A stretch of DNA of 64,000 nt from Lentzea sp033794685 (GCA_033794685.1 JARAYZ010000002.1); one strand, 5' to 3'. Numbered from the stretch's first letter, positions 1-9,217 are shown. Translations and numbers: made by a program. The notes: generated by a model not told the origin, from the sequence alone.

Positions 1-141
1 AGGCGGCGTCACACCGAACTACGAGCCGAACAGGTGCCGAACGCGCGGATCTGGACGGTGATCCGCGAGGAGCTGACCACCCGTCCGGTCGCGGCTCCCC
101 TGCTGTCCGAGCGCCAGCTGCGCCGCATCGTCTACGGCTGA
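1..141 (+). CDS. C-terminal fragment of an unidentified protein
   Basis: Frame 1 is open from the window edge and gives 46 residues before a TGA at 139-141. The tail is Arg-rich and ends RQLRRIVYG. It lies 16 nt upstream of glmS on the same strand, so the two may be co-transcribed. The family cannot be recognised from this fragment. Confidence 0.5.
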   Translation, partial: RRRHTELRAEQVPNARIWTVIREELTTRPVAAPLLSERQLRRIVYG

Positions 142-157
142 ACCTCCAGGAGCGAGC

Positions 158-1975
158 ATGTGTGGAATTGTCGGATACGTCGGCCCGCGGAACGCGGTAC
201 CTCTCCTGCTCGAGGGGCTGCACCAGCTCGAGTACCGGGGCTACGACTCAGCGGGCATAGCCGTCCAGGACTCCGCCGGTCTGCAGGTCGTCAAGACCGC
301 GGGCAAGGTCGCGAACCTCCGCAAGATCGTGCCGGCCGCGCTCGCCGCGTCGTCCGGCATCGCCCACACGCGTTGGGCGACGCACGGTGAGCCCAACGAC
401 CGCAACGCACATCCGCACACCGACGAGCGGCGCCGGATCGCGATCGTCCACAACGGAGTGCTGGAGAACTCGGAGCAGTTGCGGGCACAGTTGACCGCCG
501 ACGGCGTGCGGCTGGCGTCGGACACCGACAGCGAGGTGCTCGCCCACCTGATCTCCCGCAGCGAGGCGACCACTTTGGAGGACGCGGTCCGCGAGGCCCT
601 CCGCCAGGTCGAGGGCACGTACGGGATCATCGTGCTCGACGCCGACCGCCCCGGCGAACTGGTGGCCGCACGGCGTGGCAGCCCGATCGTGCTGGGTGTC
701 GGCGACCAGGAAATGCTGATCGCGTCGGACGTCTCCGCCCTGGTCCGGTACACGCAGACGGTCATCTACCTCGACGACGACGAGCTGGCGACGGTGTCCG
801 CCGACGGCTACCACACCAGCACCATGGACGCCGAGTCCACGACGAAGTCCCCCACGTCCGTCGACCTCACGTCGGACGAGTACGAACTGGGCAACCACCC
901 GGACTTCATGCACAAGGAGATGCACGAACAGCGCGCCGCGGTGGACCGGTGCCTGCGCGGCCGCCTCGACCGCCGGTTCATGTCCGCCCGGCTCGACGGC
1001 ATCGGCCTGTCCCCCCGCGAGTACCAGCAGATCCGCCGGGTGAAGCTGCTCGGCTGCGGCTCCGCCTACTACGCGGGACAGGTGGGCGCGGGCATGATCG
1101 AGGAACTGGCCAGGATCCCCGCCGACGCCGAACCGGCATCCGAGTTCCGCTACCGCAACCCGGTCATCGACTCCGACACCCTCTACGTGGCCATCAGCCA
1201 GTCCGGCGAAACCCTGGACACGCTGGCCGCCGTGCACGAGCTCAAACGCAAGGGCGGCAGGGTGATCGGCCTCGTGAACGTCGTCAGCAGCTCGATCGCC
1301 CGGGAGTGCGGCAGCGGCGTCTTCCTGCACGCGGGCCCGGAGGCCTCCGTCGCGGCGACCAAGTCCTTCACCAACATGAGCGTGGCACTGGCCCTGCTGG
1401 CACTGGAGCTCGGCCGGGTTCGCGACCTCTCCCTCACCGAAGGCCGCCGCCTCGTCCAGGGCCTCGACGACCTGCCGGGTCACATCGGCGAAATCCTTGG
1501 CGCAGAAGAAGAAATCGCCGCCATCGCAAAGCGCTACGCCAACGCGGAACACATGTTCTTCATCGGTCGCGTCCGCGGCTGGCCGGTGGCCCGCGAGGGT
1601 GCGCAGAAGCTCAAGGAGATCTCCTACGTCCACGCGGAGGCCTACCAGTCGTCCGAGCTGAAGCACGGCCCGCTTGCCTTGATCGACCCCACCATGCCCA
1701 CGGTGGCAGTGGTTCCCGACGACGAGCTGCTGGCCAAGAACATCTCCACCATCGAGGAGATCAAGGCCCGCGGCGGCCCGATCATCGCGGTGACGGACGC
1801 CGACCTGCCCAGCGGCCTCGCGACCGACGTGATCCGCATCCCGCGCGCCCAGCCCGAACTCGCCGCGATCACGCTTTCCGTGCCGCTTCAGCTGTTCTCG
1901 TACCACCTCGCCAAGACCCTGGGCCGCGACATCGACCGCCCCCGCAACCTGGCGAAGAGCGTGACGGTCGAGTAG
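158..1975 (+). CDS. glmS: glutamine--fructose-6-phosphate aminotransferase (isomerizing)
   Basis: Cytoplasmic enzyme that makes glucosamine-6-phosphate from fructose-6-phosphate and glutamine, the first step toward UDP-GlcNAc and the cell wall. The 605 residues match the usual length. The start MCGIVGYVG places the nucleophile Cys2 of the class-II glutaminase domain (about 1-220). Two SIS domains follow, with ISQSGETLDTL near residue 346 and SYVHAEAYQSSELKHGP in the second. The C-terminus LAKSVTVE is the family's conserved end. An AGGAG sequence precedes the ATG. A strong hairpin terminator follows the stop. Confidence 0.97.
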   Translation: MCGIVGYVGPRNAVPLLLEGLHQLEYRGYDSAGIAVQDSAGLQVVKTAGKVANLRKIVPAALAASSGIAHTRWATHGEPNDRNAHPHTDERRRIAIVHNGVLENSEQLRAQLTADGVRLASDTDSEVLAHLISRSEATTLEDAVREALRQVEGTYGIIVLDADRPGELVAARRGSPIVLGVGDQEMLIASDVSALVRYTQTVIYLDDDELATVSADGYHTSTMDAESTTKSPTSVDLTSDEYELGNHPDFMHKEMHEQRAAVDRCLRGRLDRRFMSARLDGIGLSPREYQQIRRVKLLGCGSAYYAGQVGAGMIEELARIPADAEPASEFRYRNPVIDSDTLYVAISQSGETLDTLAAVHELKRKGGRVIGLVNVVSSSIARECGSGVFLHAGPEASVAATKSFTNMSVALALLALELGRVRDLSLTEGRRLVQGLDDLPGHIGEILGAEEEIAAIAKRYANAEHMFFIGRVRGWPVAREGAQKLKEISYVHAEAYQSSELKHGPLALIDPTMPTVAVVPDDELLAKNISTIEEIKARGGPIIAVTDADLPSGLATDVIRIPRAQPELAAITLSVPLQLFSYHLAKTLGRDIDRPRNLAKSVTVE

Positions 1976-1976
1976 A

Positions 1977-2010
1977 ACGGTGGCCGGGCGCGTCGGCGCC
2001 CGTCCACCGT
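1977..2010 (+). terminator. hairpin terminator after glmS
   Basis: ACGGTGG (1977-1983) pairs with CCACCGT (2004-2010), and inside it GGGCGC pairs with GCGCCC around a GTCG loop. The stem starts one base after the glmS stop codon. There is no T-run, as is common for actinomycete terminators. Confidence 0.75.
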
Positions 2011-2053
2011 CACGGGGCTGGTCAGCGCCAGGCCGTCCGTCAGGTGAAAGTCA

Positions 2054-2070
2054 GGCCGCCGACGGCGGCC
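2054..2070 (-). terminator. short GC-rich hairpin, possible terminator for the I36-like gene
   Basis: GGCCGCC (2054-2060) and GGCGGCC (2064-2070) form a perfect 7-bp stem with a 3-nt loop. It lies 47 nt beyond the stop of the minus-strand inhibitor-like gene. No T-run is present, so the function is inferred from position only. Confidence 0.35.
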
Positions 2071-2117
2071 CCGTCGGCATCGGTCCACAGAGGACAGAAA
2101 CGGAAGCGGGCCCGCGT

Positions 2118-2462
2118 TCAGCGCTGGACGAAGACGCTTCCAGCCTGGAACGTGATGTCGGGCTGCCCCGTCTTGCCGTCGATCGGGTAGGGCCGGCCGG
2201 TGCAGTCGTCACTCGCGAACAGCGACGCGGTCTTGGTGCTGTTGTTGTAGGCGGAGCGGATCCTGTTGCCCCAGCCGTGTTCGACGAGGTCCACGCACGC
2301 CGAGGACCCGACCGGCGAGACGGTGAACCGCGTACCTTGGTAGTCGGCCTGGTCCCATGCGCAGAACGCGTCCGTGAAGGTGCAGTCCGGTGCGGCGGCG
2401 TGAGCCGCGGGCGTGATCGCGAGACCCGCCAGTGCGCACAGCACTACGGCGATTTTCTTCAT
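2118..2462 (-). CDS. secreted peptidase inhibitor family I36-like protein
   Basis: A 114-residue secreted protein. The start MKKIAVVLCALAG begins a Sec signal peptide ending near AAHA (about residue 22). The mature part has four Cys (CTF, FCAWD, SACVD, DDCTG) and a beta/gamma-crystallin-like pattern with W and G (HGWGNRIRSAYN) typical of I36/SMI-type proteins of actinomycetes. The ATG at 2462 is preceded by GGAGGA. The frame stays open upstream to 2588, but only the internal ATG has both an RBS and a signal peptide. It is divergent from the protease gene. Whether it inhibits that neighbour is unknown. Confidence 0.8.
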   Translation of the reverse strand: MKKIAVVLCALAGLAITPAAHAAAPDCTFTDAFCAWDQADYQGTRFTVSPVGSSACVDLVEHGWGNRIRSAYNNSTKTASLFASDDCTGRPYPIDGKTGQPDITFQAGSVFVQR

Positions 2463-2702
2463 GGTTCCTCCCCAGTTTGCCACTGTCCAACACCCTTCCG
2501 GTCTTCCCGTTGCCAGGTCAAGGATTTGCGGTACCGGAACTCGATTGGCCGGTCGGCGCGAGTGGGCGAGCTGTGTCCCGCCGGCCACCTGAAGCGGGTT
2601 TCAGGTTGGGGCGTCCCGAATTTTGCGGCTCCGGGCTTTCCTGTGGTGCACTTCGGTCATCACCGATCGGGGGGTCGGTGGGTGAGGACCGGGGGGTCAC
2701 AG

Positions 2703-4172
2703 GTGAGGATCGGTACCACGGGGTTTCGCCGTGCCACGACAACGGCGACCACCGCATTGCTGCTGCTGGCGGGAACGGTGCCGGCGGCTTCCGCACCACC
2801 GTCGTCGTCCGTGGTCCCGCCGAACTCGGTGCCACCGGCGCTGCCGGCCAGCACCGGGCCGCCTCGGGACACGGGCGGGCCGGACGTGCCGTACACGCCC
2901 ACCGGGAAGGGCTGCGTCGAGTCCGACACCAAGAACGAGCTGATCGAGTACATGCCGTGGGGCCAGGTGCACCTGAACCTCGCACAGGCACACCGGTTCG
3001 CGACCGGCAAGGGCGTCAAGATCGCGATCATCGACACCGGTGTCGACCCGCGCAACCCTCGCTTCGGCGGCCGGGTCGTGCCCAGCGGTGAGTACGTCAG
3101 CGGGGACAGGAACGGCGCGGACGACTGCGACGGGCACGGCACCGAGGTGGCGGGCGTCGCGGCGGCGGCCAGGACCGAGGGCGACTTCGTCGGCGCGGCA
3201 CCGGGGGCGACGATCCTCGCTATCCGCCAGACCAGCGACCGCTTCGAGTTCAGAGGTGATGCCACCAGGGACAAGCGGACGTCCGCCGGCAAGGTCTCGA
3301 CGCTGGCGCAGGCCGTCGTGCGCGCCGCGAACCAGGGCGCGGGGGTCGTCAACATCTCCCTGACGAACTGCGGCGCCCCCAAGGACTTCAGCGCGGACGA
3401 CCGGGCGCTGCAGGCCGCGATCCGGTACGCGGTCGACGTCAAGAACACCGTGATCGTGACGGCGGCCGGCAACCTCGACAGCAAAGCCGGCTGTCCGCTG
3501 CAGAACAACAACCTGGACCCGGCGATCGTCAACTCGGTCTCGTCGCCCGCGTGGTTCGCCGACGACGTGCTGTCGGTGGCGTCGATGGCGCGCTCCGGTG
3601 AGGTGTCGGGCTTCAGCGTCTGGGGCCCGTGGGTCAGCATCGCCGCACCCGGTGAGGAGATCATCTCCGTCGACCCCAAGGGCACCGGCCTGACCAACGC
3701 GAACGTGAAGGCCGACGGCGTGGGGAAGATCCAGGGGACGAGTTTCGCCGCCCCGTACGTCGCGGGTGTCACCGCGCTGGTGCGCGAACGGTTCCCGGAA
3801 CTCAAGGCGCGCCAGGTGATGGACCGGCTCAAGGCCACCGCGCTGCACCCCGGCAACGTCTCCGGCAGGGATCACCGGATCGGCTTCGGCATGGTGAACC
3901 CGGTGGCCGCCCTGACCGCCGTGCTGCCCGCCGAGTCCACCGGTTTCTCCAGCCCGCCGCCCAGAGACCTGGTCACGACCGTCACCGCGCCGCCGGACCG
4001 CGACTGGCCGCCGATCATCGTGGCTCTGAGCGGCATCAGCATCGGCTTCGGGCTGCTGATGCTGACGCTGCTCGTCCTCAACTCGGTCAACCGCGGACGT
4101 CGTGCCGAACCCGGAGAACGAGCCGGCCCGCGCCGGACCACGGCCATCGGGGTGCCACCTCCACCGACGTGA
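2703..4172 (+). CDS. membrane-anchored subtilisin-like serine protease, mycosin (MycP) type
   Basis: A 489-residue S8 protease. Order: signal peptide (about 1-31), Pro-rich linker, catalytic domain with Asp in IAIIDTGVD (about 110), His in DGHGTEVAG (about 144), Asn in VVTAAGN-like VTAAGN (about 257) and Ser in GTSFAAPYVAG (about 346), then a single C-terminal TM helix (about 438-460) and a short Arg-rich tail. This is the architecture of mycosins, which process substrates of type VII secretion. The GTG at 2703 is chosen because it begins the signal peptide; an in-frame GTG lies 7 codons upstream. No esx, eccC or eccD gene is visible in the window, so this copy is orphaned or its cluster lies upstream of base 1. 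Confidence 0.88.
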   Translation: MRIGTTGFRRATTTATTALLLLAGTVPAASAPPSSSVVPPNSVPPALPASTGPPRDTGGPDVPYTPTGKGCVESDTKNELIEYMPWGQVHLNLAQAHRFATGKGVKIAIIDTGVDPRNPRFGGRVVPSGEYVSGDRNGADDCDGHGTEVAGVAAAARTEGDFVGAAPGATILAIRQTSDRFEFRGDATRDKRTSAGKVSTLAQAVVRAANQGAGVVNISLTNCGAPKDFSADDRALQAAIRYAVDVKNTVIVTAAGNLDSKAGCPLQNNNLDPAIVNSVSSPAWFADDVLSVASMARSGEVSGFSVWGPWVSIAAPGEEIISVDPKGTGLTNANVKADGVGKIQGTSFAAPYVAGVTALVRERFPELKARQVMDRLKATALHPGNVSGRDHRIGFGMVNPVAALTAVLPAESTGFSSPPPRDLVTTVTAPPDRDWPPIIVALSGISIGFGLLMLTLLVLNSVNRGRRAEPGERAGPRRTTAIGVPPPPT

Positions 4173-4178
4173 GGCCGG

Positions 4179-6269
4179 TCAGCGTTCGGCCAGTGGCCCC
4201 GGCAGGTCCTCGGCGTGGACGACGTGCAGGGTGCTCACCGCCCGGGTCAGCGCGACGTAGAGACGTTGCAGGCCGCGGGGTTCCGCGTCCACGATGCGGG
4301 CCGGTTCGACCACCAGCACGGTGTCGTACTCCAGCCCCTTGGCCAGCGACACGGGCGCCAGGGTGAGGCGGGCAGGCTCCAGCAACGCCTCGCCCAGCAC
4401 GGTGTGCGGCAGACCCTCCGCCGTCATGGCGCGGCGCAGCTCCGGGACGTCGGCATCGGCGGCGATGACGCAGATGGAACCCTCGCCGGCCAGCGCGGTG
4501 CGGCAGGTCTCGACGATCGACGGCGTGCGCTCGCCGGGAGCGGTCCTGCGGACGTGCAGGGCGTTCGCACTGTGCCGGAAGGAGATCGGGCCTTCGAGCC
4601 CCGGGGCGATGTGCGGGAGGAGGCGCGCGGCGTAGTCGAGGACCTCGGCCGGGACGCGGTAGCCGCGTTCGAGGACCTCGACCCGGCCGCCGTCGCGGTC
4701 GAGGTGGCGGAGGACCTCGGACCAGTCGCGGGTCGCGGACGGGCTGGTCGACTGCGCGAGGTCGCCCAGCACCGTGCAGGCTCCCGCCAGGCGGCGGCCG
4801 ATGGCCCGGAAGTGCAGCGGGCTGAGGTCCTGGGCCTCGTCGACCATCACGTGGCCCAGCTTGGCCGGGCGTTCGACCATCGCGGCGGCCTCGTCCAGGA
4901 GGGCCAGGTCGAGGGTGCTCCAGGCCATCTTCCTGACACTGCGCGGGCGGGGGTCGAGCAGGACGGCCCGCTGTTCCCCGGCGGACAGGAGGCCTTCTGC
5001 CGCCGCGGCAAGGCTTTCCGGGTTCGTGAGGAGGTCGAGGACCACCCGGGGCGGGTCGACGGGCGGCCACATCTCGCGCACGGCCTGGCCGATCGCGCGG
5101 TTGCGGCTGAGCTGCGTGAGCGTGACCTCGGTCCCCGTCTGCTCGATCCGGCGCAGGACGCGATGGGCGAGGCGCTGGGTCAGCAGCGCACGACCGGCGC
5201 CGTAACCGGGTGCCCGGCCACGCACGTACGCGAGTTCCTCCGCCTGGTCGTGCACGGACAACCGCCAGACCCGGTGCCGCAGCTCGACCCGCGCCTCGTT
5301 CACGGGCGGCCGGAGCTGCGACCACACGTACCGGGACAGCACCTCCGCCATCAGCGCACTGCCCTTCAGGCGCGCCTCCTCCGCGCCGTCCACCCTGGTG
5401 ACGGGGATGCCCGGCCCGGTGATGTCGTCGATGGTGCTCTGGACGACCTCGGCCTCGCCCAGCGCGGGCAGCACGTTGCGGATGTAGGCCAGGAACGCCA
5501 GGTTGGGACCGATGACGGCCACGCCGCCGTCCCTGCGCAGCCGGTCGCGTTCCGAGAAGAGCAGGTACGCCAGGCGATGCAGGCCCACCGCGGTCTTGCC
5601 CGTGCCCGGTGCGCCCTGCACGCACACGGTCTCGTCGAGCGCGGCCCGCACCAATCGCATCTGCTCGGGCTGGATCGTGGCGACGATGTCGCGCATCGGC
5701 CCCTGACGAGGACGCTCGATCTCCCGCGCCAGCAAACCGCTGTCCGCCCGCGCCCGCACGACGTCGAGCGGCTCGTCCTCGAACGCGGTGAGCGCCCCGC
5801 CGTGGTCGAAGCCGTACCGCCGCCGGACCCGCACGCCCATCGCGTCCTGCGAGGAGGCCTCGTAGAACGCGCGGGCGAGCGAGGCACGCCAGTCGATGAC
5901 GACGGGCTCGCCGTCGTCGTCACGGACACCGCGGCGGCCGACGTACACGAGGTCACGATCGGCCCGCCGCGTGTGCGCGTCACCGAGGCCCGGCCGCCGG
6001 TCGTAGACGTCGCCCGGCGGGAAGTCCATGCGCCCGAAGAACAACGGCGCGTCGTCGAACCCCGACAGGCTCTCGACCACCTTCATGCGGAACTCGCGCA
6101 ACACGTGGTTGAAGTACTTGTCGTCCACCCCGTCGCCCTCGGCCGCTCCACTGGTCAGCATGGCGCTGACCTCGTCGCGCATGCTGACGAGCTGGGCGCG
6201 GCAGAGTTCCATGAACTCCCGCTCGCCTTGGATCTCGGGGTCGACGACGGCATGGCCGAGTTGCTGCAT
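4179..6269 (-). CDS. UvrD/HelD-like helicase (possible RNA-polymerase recycling ATPase)
   Basis: A 696-residue superfamily-1 protein. The N-terminal region is helical and charged. Walker A is GAPGTGKTAVGLHRL (about 216-230), the Walker B motif is VMVDEAQDLSPLHF (about 470), and the C-terminal motifs are LAKGLEYDTVLVVEP and LYVALTRAVSTLHVV. The motif VIDWRASLARAFYEAS is typical of HelD-type proteins rather than canonical UvrD. HelD/HelR proteins remove stalled RNA polymerase from DNA and in some actinomycetes protect against rifamycins. The ATG at 6269 has GAGG upstream. The frame is open well upstream, but that region reads as a shadow of the SDR gene. Confidence 0.82.
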   Translation of the reverse strand: MQQLGHAVVDPEIQGEREFMELCRAQLVSMRDEVSAMLTSGAAEGDGVDDKYFNHVLREFRMKVVESLSGFDDAPLFFGRMDFPPGDVYDRRPGLGDAHTRRADRDLVYVGRRGVRDDDGEPVVIDWRASLARAFYEASSQDAMGVRVRRRYGFDHGGALTAFEDEPLDVVRARADSGLLAREIERPRQGPMRDIVATIQPEQMRLVRAALDETVCVQGAPGTGKTAVGLHRLAYLLFSERDRLRRDGGVAVIGPNLAFLAYIRNVLPALGEAEVVQSTIDDITGPGIPVTRVDGAEEARLKGSALMAEVLSRYVWSQLRPPVNEARVELRHRVWRLSVHDQAEELAYVRGRAPGYGAGRALLTQRLAHRVLRRIEQTGTEVTLTQLSRNRAIGQAVREMWPPVDPPRVVLDLLTNPESLAAAAEGLLSAGEQRAVLLDPRPRSVRKMAWSTLDLALLDEAAAMVERPAKLGHVMVDEAQDLSPLHFRAIGRRLAGACTVLGDLAQSTSPSATRDWSEVLRHLDRDGGRVEVLERGYRVPAEVLDYAARLLPHIAPGLEGPISFRHSANALHVRRTAPGERTPSIVETCRTALAGEGSICVIAADADVPELRRAMTAEGLPHTVLGEALLEPARLTLAPVSLAKGLEYDTVLVVEPARIVDAEPRGLQRLYVALTRAVSTLHVVHAEDLPGPLAER

Positions 6270-6451
6270 GGTGATGACGAGCCTCACGTGGGGAACGGAT
6301 GTGGAGTCACGTTCCGGCCGGTTCCCCTGCGACGTGCGCGGGCGGTCAATCCGACGCGCGTCGAGGCGTCGTCCCGATCCAATCCGTCCGAACGGTGGAT
6401 GTTCAGGCGGACCAAAATAGCGGAAACGATCACGTGGGCAAATCGAATAAC

Positions 6452-7213
6452 TCAGGCCCCCGCGCCGCCGTCCACCGGCACGATCGCGCCGTTCACCATC
6501 GACGCCCGATCGCTCAGCAGCCACGCCGCCACCTCCGCGACCTCGCGGGGTTCGGCCATGCGCCCCACCGGGCTCGTCGCGGTGATGTGCGCGATGACTC
6601 CGGGTGTCGCCGCCTCCCACTGGTCGATCATCGCCGTCGCGGTGCCGCCGGGGGTGATGCCGTTGACCCTGATGCCCTCCCGCGCCCACGTGACGGCCGC
6701 GCTCTCGGTGAGGCTGTTGAGGGCGCGCTTCATGGCGCCGTACGCGGGGAGGACGGGGTTGGCGCGGCGGCTGCCGATGCTCGACGTGTTCACGATCGCG
6801 CCTCCGCCGTTGCGGCGCATGAGGGCCGCCTCCGCGGTCATGGCGGTCCAGTGGGCGCGGAAGTTCACCTCGAACTGTTCGTCGATCTCGTCGTCGGTGG
6901 TCTGGTCGAGCGGGCCGGGTTGCTGGACGACGGCGGCGTTGTTGAACGCTCCGTCGAGGCGGCCGTGCAGTTCCTCGACGCGGTCCACGGCCGTGCGGAT
7001 GCCGCCGCGGTCGGCGAGGTCGAGGGTGATGGCGTCGGCGGTGCCGCCCCCGGACCGGATCTCGGTCACGATCCGGGACAGCGCCTCGGTGTCGCGGGCG
7101 GCCAGCACCACGGAGGCACCTTCCTGGGCGAAGAGGCGGGCGGCGGCCTCGCCGATGCCGCGGCTGGCCCCGGTGATCAGCACGACCTTGCCGGCGAGAA
7201 GTGTGTTCGTCAT
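6452..7213 (-). CDS. SDR family NAD(P)-dependent oxidoreductase
   Basis: A 253-residue classical short-chain dehydrogenase. It has the cofactor motif TGASRGIG (about 14-21), an NNAAV stretch (NAG-type motif), catalytic Ser in NTSSIGS and YGAMK (YxxxK), and a C-terminal VPVDGGAGA end. The substrate is unknown. It is divergent from the MmyB-like regulator across an 86-bp region with repeats, so it is the likely regulatory target. The 182 bp between it and the helicase gene (6270-6451) hold nothing I recognise. Confidence 0.9.
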   Translation of the reverse strand: MTNTLLAGKVVLITGASRGIGEAAARLFAQEGASVVLAARDTEALSRIVTEIRSGGGTADAITLDLADRGGIRTAVDRVEELHGRLDGAFNNAAVVQQPGPLDQTTDDEIDEQFEVNFRAHWTAMTAEAALMRRNGGGAIVNTSSIGSRRANPVLPAYGAMKRALNSLTESAAVTWAREGIRVNGITPGGTATAMIDQWEAATPGVIAHITATSPVGRMAEPREVAEVAAWLLSDRASMVNGAIVPVDGGAGA

Positions 7214-7215
7214 GG

Positions 7216-7269
7216 CTCCAGCCTGGAGCGGGCCGCCGGGCCGAGGGAGGCACAGGCTGTACCAGGCTG
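7216..7269. promoter_or_regulatory. repeat-rich divergent control region between SDR and MmyB-like regulator
   Basis: CTCCAGCCTGGAG (7216-7228) is a perfect palindrome just upstream of the SDR start. Two direct copies of CAGGCTG follow at 7253-7259 and 7263-7269, 10 bp apart, so on one helix face. All share the CAGSCTG core. This fits operator sites for the divergent HTH regulator; no binding data are available. Confidence 0.5.
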
Positions 7270-7299
7270 GGGAACCGGTGTGCGGCCATACTCGGGGTC

Positions 7300-8145
7300 A
7301 TGGACAAGCAGCAGCTCGGAGCGTTCCTGCGCAGCCGGCGTGAGCGGCTGCGGCCCGAGGACGTCGGGCTGACCGCCGGGCCCCGGCGGCGGACGGCCGG
7401 GCTGCGGCGGGAGGAGGTGGCCGTCCTCGCGCACATCTCGACCGAGTACTACGTCCGGCTCGAGCAGGGGCGGGCGCCGCGTCCGTCGGCCGAGGTGCTG
7501 GCCGGGATCTGCGCGGCGTTGCGGCTCACCGACGCCGAGGCCGACCACCTGCACGTGCTCGCGGGCACGGCGCCCAGCCGCACCAGGAGGCACCGGCGGG
7601 ACGTCCGGCCCAGCATCCTCGCGTTGCTCGAACGGCTGCCGCGGACGGCCGGGTTCGTCACCTCGGCGACGTTCGAAGTGCTGGCGTGCAACGATCTCAT
7701 GGCCGCGCTGATGGAGGACTTCCGCGAGCTCGATCCGCGCGAACGCAACCTCGCGCGCCGCGCGTTCCTCGAGAAGCGGGAGCTGTACGGGGTTTCGGAC
7801 GCCACCGAGTTCCGGCACCACGTCGTCATGCAGCTGCGGAGCACGCTCGCGCGGTACCCGGCCGATCCCGAGGTGTCCGGGCTGGTCGACGAACTGCGCG
7901 AGGGTAGTCCCGAGTTCGCCCGGCTCTGGGAACGGCACGACGTGCAGGCGGCGGCGGTGCTCACCAAGACGTTCCGGCACCCGGTGGTCGGCGAGATCAC
8001 CGTCGACTGCGACTCGCTCGCTCTCACGGACTGCGACCAGCACCTCGTCCTCTACAGCGCACCACCCGGCTCGCGTGACGCGGAGGCGCTGGCACTGCTG
8101 GACGTGCTGGGAAAGCAGACCTTCAGCACCACGGAAAAGTCCTAA
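7300..8145 (+). CDS. MmyB-like helix-turn-helix transcriptional regulator
   Basis: 281 residues. The N-terminal XRE-type HTH spans about 5-75, with the hallmark GLRREEVAVLAHISTEYYVRLEQG. The remainder is the MmyB-like ligand-binding (PAS-like) domain, with RLPRTAGFVTSATFEVLACN near the junction. Such regulators commonly sit divergent from a single SDR gene and control it, which is the arrangement here. The ATG at 7300 follows CGGGGTC. The gene ends inside a bidirectional terminator hairpin. Confidence 0.92.
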   Translation: MDKQQLGAFLRSRRERLRPEDVGLTAGPRRRTAGLRREEVAVLAHISTEYYVRLEQGRAPRPSAEVLAGICAALRLTDAEADHLHVLAGTAPSRTRRHRRDVRPSILALLERLPRTAGFVTSATFEVLACNDLMAALMEDFRELDPRERNLARRAFLEKRELYGVSDATEFRHHVVMQLRSTLARYPADPEVSGLVDELREGSPEFARLWERHDVQAAAVLTKTFRHPVVGEITVDCDSLALTDCDQHLVLYSAPPGSRDAEALALLDVLGKQTFSTTEKS

Positions 8146-8169
8146 GAGGACCCGAAGATCCTCTTAGGA
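8140..8169. terminator. bidirectional hairpin terminator
   Basis: Perfect 11-bp inverted repeat TCCTAAGAGGA (8140-8150) / TCCTCTTAGGA (8159-8169) with an 8-nt loop. It contains the TAA stop of the MmyB-like gene and lies just beyond the stop of the convergent CU044_5270-family gene. Confidence 0.85.
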
Positions 8170-8177
8170 CGGTGAGA

Positions 8178-9206
8178 TCAGATCTTGCCCGCCACCACGT
8201 CGGCGAGGTTCACCCGGGACGACTTGTAGTACGCCACCGGCGGCTTGGTCTCCGAGTCCTTGACCGGGAAGACCTCGGACCGGATCGGCAGGCCGTTGTC
8301 GGCGTTGACGGACACCACGTGCGTGCCGCTGATGCCCAGGACGGGAGCGGCGGAGAGGGTCAGCGCGGGCTGGCCGTCGACCTCGGCCTTGCCGGTCTTC
8401 ACGTCCGCGAGCGTGGCGATCAGCTTCAGCACGCCCGTGCGCACCTCGGTGTTGGCAGCGCCGATGAACAGCGCGTACGTGCTGTTCATCCACAGGAAGT
8501 GGTTGACGCGGTCCTCCAACTCCTTGCCCGTCGGGCGGGGCTTCGGCGGCGGCACCGGCAGGCCCTTGAGCCGGTAGACCTCGGCGGTGTCCTCCTGGTT
8601 CTTCGCCCACGCCCTGTCCTGTTCGGCGGGGCTCATGCCGAGCGCCAGCCCGGGCGAGGCGTTGACCATCGCGTTCTTGGCCTTCTCCAGGTCGCCGTTC
8701 GCCGCGAGACGAGCCGCCGCCAGCAGGGCCGCGTCGTGCGGGGTGGCCAGGTCCTCGCCCTTGGCGGCGGCGGCCGAGAGGTTCTTCGCCGTGTCGCCGA
8801 CGAAGGTCTGACCCTTGTCGGTGTAGACGGTGTAGAACACGGTCGGTGTCCCGTTCGGCAGGACCACCGAGCGGATGATCAGCGACGAGTCACCGGACTG
8901 CGCGCCCGCCGCCTTGACGTCGGAGGCCAGCTTCACCAGCGGGGAGTCGACGACCTGCGGGGCCGCGACCGGAGGTGCCACGGGAACGCTGCCGCTCGTC
9001 GTGCTCATCACCACGGCCACCGCGACGGCGGCCGCGCCGACGGCGGCGATGCCGGCCCTGGGCCAGGAGAACCACCGCTTCGGCCGGACGACCGTGGTCG
9101 CGGGCTCGGCCATCGCGGTGTTCAGCACCGCACGGGCACGGTCGTAAGCCTCGGTGCTCGGGGGTGGGACGTCACGCATCTTCTTCATCAGATCCATCTC
9201 ATCCAT
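8178..9206 (-). CDS. CU044_5270 family membrane protein, partner of an ECF sigma factor
   Basis: 342 residues: a cytoplasmic N-terminal part (about 1-45, MDEMDLMKKMRDVP), one TM helix (about 48-68, rich in Ala/Val) and a long extracytoplasmic region. This family is found in actinomycetes immediately downstream of ECF sigma genes, as here (12 bp after the sigma gene), and may act as its membrane-bound regulator. That role is inferred from position. I see no zinc-binding anti-sigma motif. The start MDEMDL is chosen because the longer open frame overlaps the sigma gene. Confidence 0.78.
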   Translation of the reverse strand: MDEMDLMKKMRDVPPPSTEAYDRARAVLNTAMAEPATTVVRPKRWFSWPRAGIAAVGAAAVAVAVVMSTTSGSVPVAPPVAAPQVVDSPLVKLASDVKAAGAQSGDSSLIIRSVVLPNGTPTVFYTVYTDKGQTFVGDTAKNLSAAAAKGEDLATPHDAALLAAARLAANGDLEKAKNAMVNASPGLALGMSPAEQDRAWAKNQEDTAEVYRLKGLPVPPPKPRPTGKELEDRVNHFLWMNSTYALFIGAANTEVRTGVLKLIATLADVKTGKAEVDGQPALTLSAAPVLGISGTHVVSVNADNGLPIRSEVFPVKDSETKPPVAYYKSSRVNLADVVAGKI

Positions 9207-9217
9207 GGGTCGTCTTT

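Noticed and set aside
4215..7343. 1,042-residue plus-strand frame across the helicase and SDR genes
   Set aside because: It spans two clear minus-strand genes and the gap between them. Its composition is that of an antisense shadow.
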